Part shown: piece by piece, positions 59,952 through 64,000 of the stretch
Layout: every line of letters starts with the position of its first letter
Position numbering within the stretch: the stretch's first letter is position 1
Origin: JAJRAN01 sp963827135
GTDB taxonomy: Archaea > Thermoplasmatota > Thermoplasmata > Methanomassiliicoccales > UBA472
Assembly: GCA_963827135.1 (NCBI GenBank)
Contig: CAWGZX010000003.1
Coordinates: forward strand, 124,001-188,000
Direction: 5' to 3'
DNA length: 64,000 nt
Position numbers and translations under genes: made by a program
The notes under the pieces: generated by a model
The model's database searches: none
Told to the model about the DNA's origin: nothing
Seen by the model: only the letters and a program-made list of their open reading frames with translations

Positions 59952-60614
59952 ATGAGCTGGAAGAGCGATTGGAAGGTGGACGTTGAGACCGTCCTTGAGA
60001 GGGACCCGGCAGCCCGGTCCTACAAGGAGGCTCTCTTCTTCAGTCCGGGCCTTCACGCGATACTTTTGCATCGCTTCTCTCACAAAGCCTACCTCAAGGG
60101 CAACCTGATCACCGCGCGAATGATCAACTACCTCGCCCGCTGGCTCACGGGAGCGGATATCCACCCTGGAGCGACCATTGGCAAGGCCTTCTTCATCGAC
60201 CATGCCTCGGGCGTGGTCATCGGCGAGACCTCGGTCATCGGCGAGAACGTATCCATCTTCCAGGGGGTCACCCTCGGAGGCGTCAGCTCGGAGCGGGACA
60301 AGAAGCGCCACCCCACCATCGGCGACAACGTGGTCATCGGGGCGCACGCCGTCATCCTGGGTGACATCCACATCGGGGAGAACACCCGCATCGGGGCGGG
60401 GAGCGTGGTGATCAAGGACGTGCCGCCCAACTCCACAGTGGTCGGCATCCCTGGCAAGGTCGTGAGGCGCGACGGCCTGCCGGTGAAGGTGGACATGCGC
60501 CACGACCAACTGCCCGACCCCTTGCTGGACGCCTTCTCGGACATGAACCACCACATGGTGGAGCTGGAGAAGCGAATAAGGGAGCTGGAGGACCAGCTCG
60601 CGAAGCAGAAGTAA
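59952..60614 (+). CDS. cysE: Serine O-acetyltransferase
   Basis: Acetylates serine with acetyl-CoA to feed CysK. 220 residues: an N-terminal helical domain then a left-handed beta helix with hexapeptide repeats (IGKAFFIDHASGVVIGETSVIGENVSI...), catalytic His in IDHASG and GAHAVILG, the acetyl-CoA loop GAGSVVIKDVPPNSTVVGIP. The C-terminal helix is charged (KRIRELEDQLAKQK). It sits between cysK and cysS. Confidence 0.95.
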   Translation: MSWKSDWKVDVETVLERDPAARSYKEALFFSPGLHAILLHRFSHKAYLKGNLITARMINYLARWLTGADIHPGATIGKAFFIDHASGVVIGETSVIGENVSIFQGVTLGGVSSERDKKRHPTIGDNVVIGAHAVILGDIHIGENTRIGAGSVVIKDVPPNSTVVGIPGKVVRRDGLPVKVDMRHDQLPDPLLDAFSDMNHHMVELEKRIRELEDQLAKQK

Positions 60615-60633
60615 AATAATCGTACGCTGTTTG

Positions 60634-62049
60634 ATGGTGCGAGGCGATGGCGTGTCCCTGAAGGTCTACAATACCCTGAGCAAGCGCAAGGAGGAGTTCA
60701 AGCCCATCCACGAGGGCAAGGTCTCCATGTATGTCTGCGGGGTGACGGTATATGACGACATCCACATGGGGCACGCGCGCAGCATGATCGTCTTCGACAT
60801 GATCGCACGCTACCTGCGCTACAAGGGCCTCAAGGTCGACCATGCCACCAACTTCACCGACGTGGACGACAAGATCATCGTGCGGGCGAACGAGCAGGGG
60901 ATACCGCCCCTGCAGCTCTCATCCTTGTACATCGACCGCTACTTCGAGGAGGCGGACGCGCTCGGCGTCAATCGTGCGAATAGGTACCCCAAGGCCAGCG
61001 AGTACATTCCCCAGATAGAGAAGCTGGTAAGGGCCTTGGAGGAGAAGGGCTACGCCTATCGCACCGACGATGGCAGCGTGTACTTCTCCATGGACAAGGT
61101 GCGGGACTACGGGAAGCTGTCCGGAATGAAGCTGGATGAGCTCAGGGCGGGGGCGCGGATCGAGCCTGGCGAGGAGAAGCACAACCCCATGGACTTCGCC
61201 CTGTGGAAGGGAGTGAAGCCCGGCGAGATCGCCTGGGACTCGCCCTGGGGGAAGGGGAGGCCGGGCTGGCACATCGAGTGCTCCGCCATGTGCATGAACC
61301 TTTTCGGCGACACGATCGACATACATGGCGGTGGTAACGACCTCATCTTCCCACACCACGAGAACGAGATATTGCAATCGGAGAGCGCGACCGGGAAGCC
61401 TCTGGCCAACTACTGGCTCCACAACGGCATGCTCACCGTTCAAGAGGAGAAGATGGCCAAATCCCTCAAGAACTTCTTCACCGTACGCCAGGTCCTTTCC
61501 AAGCACAGCAAGGAAGAGGTGCGCTTCTACCTGCTCAACACTCACTACCGGGGGCCGCTCGGATACAGCGACGCGGCATTGGAGGAGGCAGCGTCGTCGT
61601 TGAGGAGGCTGCACAACACCTACGCCGAGCTGAGGTCGACCGCGGGCAGCGCCACCGGGACCGAAGGCACCGAAGGGCTGATTGACAAGGCGCGGAAGGA
61701 GTTCGTAGAGAGCATGGACGACGACTTCAACTCGCGGGCGGCCATTGCCGCCATTTTCGATCTCGCTCGAGAGGCCAACAAGCTCATGAGCGAGGGCCGG
61801 CTGAGCAAAGAGGGCGCCAAGGGCGCCTGCCTCTTCCTCGAGGAGGTGGACCAGGTCCTGGGGGTCCTGCCGCCGCCTCCGGAGACCGAGGGCGAACTGG
61901 ACGCGGTAATGCAAGTAATCATCGAGATCAGGAAGGAGCTGCGCAAGCGCAAGATGTTCGACCTGGCCGACCAGATCCGGGACAAGCTGGCGGCGCATGG
62001 GATCAAGCTGGAGGACACGGCGGAAGGGGCCAAATGGAAGAGGATCTGA
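60634..62049 (+). CDS. cysS: Cysteinyl-tRNA synthetase
   Basis: A class Ia synthetase of 471 residues. VCGVTVYDDIHMGHARS gives the first zinc Cys and the HIGH motif (HMGH), WHIECSAM the second Cys, GGGNDLIFPHHENE the zinc His/Glu, and KMAKSLKNF is the KMSKS motif. It charges tRNA-Cys directly, so this archaeon does not depend on the SepRS/SepCysS route. A GTG 18 bases later is an alternative start. The radical SAM gene overlaps its end by 16 bp. Confidence 0.95.
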   Translation: MVRGDGVSLKVYNTLSKRKEEFKPIHEGKVSMYVCGVTVYDDIHMGHARSMIVFDMIARYLRYKGLKVDHATNFTDVDDKIIVRANEQGIPPLQLSSLYIDRYFEEADALGVNRANRYPKASEYIPQIEKLVRALEEKGYAYRTDDGSVYFSMDKVRDYGKLSGMKLDELRAGARIEPGEEKHNPMDFALWKGVKPGEIAWDSPWGKGRPGWHIECSAMCMNLFGDTIDIHGGGNDLIFPHHENEILQSESATGKPLANYWLHNGMLTVQEEKMAKSLKNFFTVRQVLSKHSKEEVRFYLLNTHYRGPLGYSDAALEEAASSLRRLHNTYAELRSTAGSATGTEGTEGLIDKARKEFVESMDDDFNSRAAIAAIFDLAREANKLMSEGRLSKEGAKGACLFLEEVDQVLGVLPPPPETEGELDAVMQVIIEIRKELRKRKMFDLADQIRDKLAAHGIKLEDTAEGAKWKRI

Positions 62050-63074
62050 GCGTCTGGGCCGTGAAGAAGGCCATCCTCCTCTCCCGGGGGCCGGTGCGGG
62101 TCGCACCTGAGCTCAAGCTGCCGGTCCGCCTCAGCAGGTCGACGGCGGGACCGGGTGCGGGGACGTCCGGGATCGCCCTGGGCTTCCACGGACATCGGGT
62201 GAAGAAGGCCATAGTGCGCGAGGGGGGCGACTTCGAGTTGGTCCAAGTGGACGGGCGCTTCGCGCTCCTCCTGGCCGGCGAGATGTTTCTGGACAAGGTG
62301 GAGGTCGTTCCGATCCTCTTCCATTCGCCGGAGCAGGCCTTCTTCAACATCGAGACCGAGTGCATTTACGACTGCAAGTTCTGCTCCTCTCGCCGCTTGG
62401 AGAAGAAGGTGACGAAGAACCTCACCCCAGACAAGATCGTGCAGATGATCGTCGACGCCTCGGGCCGGCCGGACTTCAAGGCCGTGGCCCTGACGAGCGC
62501 CGTGGTCAAGGACCCCAGCACCACCATCGAGAAGATGATCTACATAGTCAAGAGGGTCAGGGAGGAGCTTGGCCCCTCCATACCCATCGGTGTGGAGCCG
62601 TATGTCGACGAGCTCGCCCAGATCGACTGCCTCAAGGAGGCGGGCGCGGACGAGATCAAGCTCAACCTGGAGACCTGGGACCGGGGCATCTTCGTCAAGG
62701 TGTGCGGGGAGATGGACCAGGACTGGATAATCGAGGCCCTGGAGCATTCGGTCAAGGTCTTCGGGCGGGGCAAGGTCAGCTCTAACATCATCATAGGGAT
62801 GGGGGAGAGCGATGAGAACGTGCTCGAGGGCGTGGAGCGATTGGCCCGAATGGGCGTTGTCGCCACACTTAGGCCGCTGCGCCTCAATGACCTCAACCGC
62901 AAGGACATGGAGCGATCATTGGGGAAGCTTGGGCCATTGAGCGAGGAGCGCCTTCTCCATCTGGCGAAGGAGCATAAGCGTATATTGCAGGAGAATGGGC
63001 TGAGCACCTTGACCTTCGACACCATGTGCAATGCCTGCACGTGCTGTGACATCGTACCCTTCCGCGACCTTTGA
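62034..63074 (+). CDS. Radical SAM protein, biotin-synthase-like
   Basis: A 346-residue radical SAM enzyme. The cluster-binding motif CIYDCKFC (CxxxCxxC) lies near residue 113-120; later landmarks are GVEPYVDE, ADEIKLNLETWD, GKVSSNIIIGMGE and a cysteine-rich C-terminus (CNACTCCDIVPFRDL) that might bind a second cluster. The first 100 residues form a separate N-terminal domain. It resembles BioB-like radical SAM proteins of methanogens, but the substrate is unknown. It is coupled to cysS by overlap. Confidence 0.82.
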   Translation: MEEDLSVWAVKKAILLSRGPVRVAPELKLPVRLSRSTAGPGAGTSGIALGFHGHRVKKAIVREGGDFELVQVDGRFALLLAGEMFLDKVEVVPILFHSPEQAFFNIETECIYDCKFCSSRRLEKKVTKNLTPDKIVQMIVDASGRPDFKAVALTSAVVKDPSTTIEKMIYIVKRVREELGPSIPIGVEPYVDELAQIDCLKEAGADEIKLNLETWDRGIFVKVCGEMDQDWIIEALEHSVKVFGRGKVSSNIIIGMGESDENVLEGVERLARMGVVATLRPLRLNDLNRKDMERSLGKLGPLSEERLLHLAKEHKRILQENGLSTLTFDTMCNACTCCDIVPFRDL

Positions 63075-63085
63075 TGCTTCGACGG

Positions 63086-63103
63086 TTTTAGGAAACCCTA
63101 AAA
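63086..63103. promoter_or_regulatory. Operator 1 of the DtxR-type regulator
   Basis: The half-sites ttttagg and cctaaaa are perfect inverted repeats separated by aaac. They lie just upstream of the TATA box at 63107-63117 and match the TTAGG/CCTAA half-site pattern of DtxR/IdeR operators. Confidence 0.75.
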
Positions 63104-63106
63104 TAG

Positions 63107-63117
63107 GATTATATACA
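63107..63117 (+). promoter_or_regulatory. TATA box for the DtxR-family gene
   Basis: ggattatatac sits between the two operators and 23-33 bp before the ATG, predicting a leaderless transcript whose start is covered by operator 2. Confidence 0.7.
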
Positions 63118-63119
63118 AG

Positions 63120-63133
63120 TTAGGTATACCTAA
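63120..63133. promoter_or_regulatory. Operator 2 of the DtxR-type regulator
   Basis: ttaggtatacctaa is a perfect 14-bp palindrome with the same TTAGG/CCTAA half-sites as operator 1. It overlaps the predicted transcription start and ends 6 bp before the ATG, so binding would repress the gene directly. Confidence 0.85.
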
Positions 63134-63139
63134 ATCTCG

Positions 63140-63853
63140 ATGCCGAGCGAGATAGTCGAGGAATACCTGGAGACGATCTACGAGCTCACCGAGGACGGCG
63201 GTCCTGCGAAGACCAATGACATAGCGGTAAAGATGGGCGTCTCACCGGCCAGTGTCACCGAGATGGTGCAGCGCCTGGCCTCTGAAGGCTATCTGAGCTA
63301 CGAGAAGTACAAGGGCGTGACACTGACTGAGGACGGTCTGCGCGTCGGAAAGAAGATCAAGCGCAAGCACCGCCTGCTGGAACGCTTCCTGGTCGACATC
63401 CTCGGCGCCAAGAAGGAGAATTTCCACGATGAAGCTTGTCGCTTGGAACACTCGCTCTCCGACGAGTCAGAGAAGCGCATCTGCCTCCTCACCAACAATC
63501 CTAAGTTCTGCCCCGATGGGAATCCGATCCCTGAGTGCGACGACGAGGACTGCGCCCATTGCACCATGCCCATGGCCGTGCCATTGAGGGAACTGGAGGA
63601 GGGCGAGGCCGGGGAGATAACGCACCTCAAATGCGAAAACGCGTCCTACATCCGCAGGCTCGTCTCCATGGGCTTCGTGCCCGGGAGGAAGGTGACGCTC
63701 GAGGAGAGGGTGCCCATGGGTGGCCCGCTGCTCGTCCATATCGAGGAAAGCCGAGTGGCCCTGGCCCGCGAGTACGCCGACCTGGTGATGGTTGAGAGAG
63801 AGCATCCGGGGGGGAAGAGGCGCAGGGTCAGGAACAGGGCGAGAGGCACCTAG
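63140..63853 (+). CDS. DtxR/MntR-family iron-dependent regulator with FeoA-like domain
   Basis: A 237-residue metalloregulator. Residues 1-65 are the winged helix (EYLETIYELTEDGGPAKTNDIA), followed by the dimerisation helices with metal ligands in DEACRLEHSLSD (Cys, Glu and His, as in DtxR/IdeR). A cysteine cluster (CPDGNPIPEC, CDDEDCAHC) comes next and the last 75 residues form an SH3-like FeoA-type domain (GFVPGRKVTLEE). It probably represses iron uptake when iron is replete, including its own gene and the feoB that follows. Confidence 0.92.
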   Translation: MPSEIVEEYLETIYELTEDGGPAKTNDIAVKMGVSPASVTEMVQRLASEGYLSYEKYKGVTLTEDGLRVGKKIKRKHRLLERFLVDILGAKKENFHDEACRLEHSLSDESEKRICLLTNNPKFCPDGNPIPECDDEDCAHCTMPMAVPLRELEEGEAGEITHLKCENASYIRRLVSMGFVPGRKVTLEERVPMGGPLLVHIEESRVALAREYADLVMVEREHPGGKRRRVRNRARGT

Positions 63854-63868
63854 GCGTAATTGGGGCGA

Positions 63869-64000
63869 ATGAGAATGGAGATCGGCCTTATCGGTCAGCC
63901 CAATGCGGGCAAGTCAGCTCTTTTCACCAAGTTAACTGGCATTGGGGCGATCTCCTCCAATTATCCGGGAACGACGGTAGAGTTCCAAGAGGGGTCGGTC
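63869..64000 (+). CDS. feoB: Ferrous iron transporter FeoB (5' end only)
   Basis: The first 44 residues of FeoB, cut by the window end. The G-protein domain starts with IGLIGQPNAGKSALFTKLTG, a G1 box (GQPNAGKS), and continues with SNYPGTTVE, the G2/switch I segment of FeoB. It imports Fe2+ across the membrane. The gene begins 15 bp after the regulator, so the two are one operon. An in-frame ATG two codons later is an alternative start. Confidence 0.93.
   Translation, partial: MRMEIGLIGQPNAGKSALFTKLTGIGAISSNYPGTTVEFQEGSV

Noticed and set aside
1..64000. CRISPR arrays, insertion sequences, integrases or rRNA genes
   Set aside because: No spaced direct repeats, transposase or recombinase motifs, or rRNA signatures were seen; the only tandem repeat is the coding one inside topA.

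Overview
The window is archaeal and fits the Thermoplasmatota, most likely a Methanomassiliicoccales-like lineage; that placement is an inference from gene content. Archaeal signatures are a replication factor C small subunit, a 49-residue eL40 ribosomal protein, archaeal class ValRS and GlyRS, a receiver-DUF835 response regulator, NikR, HypA/HypD, an AksA/LeuA-type synthase without the regulatory domain, and TATA boxes about 25-35 bp before genes, several of which look leaderless. There are no rRNAs, CRISPR arrays, transposases or methanogenesis genes in the window. Most of the sequence is GC-rich, dense housekeeping DNA; only about 24.2-28.9 kb and 33.6-35.6 kb look accessory.

Layout. 0-6.3 kb: tRNA thiolase (cut by the window start), RfcS, eL40, response regulator, enolase, nicotinate phosphoribosyltransferase, OsmC. 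6.1-9.1 kb: nucleotidyltransferase, cytochrome b5-like protein, a decayed Lrp regulator, a zinc-ribbon protein, and a CobW-type GTPase with a His-tailed partner. 9.1-14.5 kb: topoisomerase I with a repetitive lysine tail, NikR, the alpha subunit of ADP-forming acyl-CoA synthetase, and an Asn-synthetase-like PP-loop protein. 14.5-23 kb: FolC-Nth, HypA-HypD, a CorA-like channel, two ferritin-like proteins, a DEAD-box helicase with a DbpA domain, and an HdeD-like membrane protein.

24.2-28.9 kb is the most distinctive region. It encodes a TasA/CotN-type fibre protein with a SipW-class signal peptide, a SipW-like signal peptidase, a kelch-repeat surface protein, and a large protein that joins a TasA-like domain to a ZU5-like domain, a CARDB-like domain, one membrane span and a cytoplasmic winged-helix-like tail. 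All four reading frames are broken repeatedly by indels although the conserved residues persist in other frames. This means either a poor consensus in this 4 kb or very recent decay.

28.9-35.7 kb: ABC-F ATPase, ACT-domain protein, encapsulated-ferritin-like protein, tandem rhodanese plus DUF1858, ZIP transporter, a QueC-like PP-loop protein, a tRNA-like fragment and tRNA-Gly(GCC). 35.8-43.9 kb is a minus-strand translation and stress cluster: amidohydrolase-UspA-CBS-GlyRS, then a 4xCBS protein with an HPF-like ribosome-hibernation domain, then ValRS. 43.9-49 kb: ferredoxin with a CxxC-less thioredoxin-reductase-like flavoprotein, ThpR, pyruvate carboxylase subunit A, and three pilin-like membrane-anchored proteins.

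48.8-64 kb centres on sulfur, cysteine and iron. It holds divergent SufS-like and IscS desulfurases, IscU, PyrD-PyrK, an AksA/LeuA-like synthase, tRNA-Cys, an M28 peptidase, CysK-CysE-CysS, a radical SAM protein, and a DtxR-type regulator with two clear operators followed by the start of feoB. IscS-IscU, O-acetylserine-dependent cysteine synthesis, CysRS and tRNA-Cys together form a complete route from serine to charged Cys-tRNA and Fe-S clusters.
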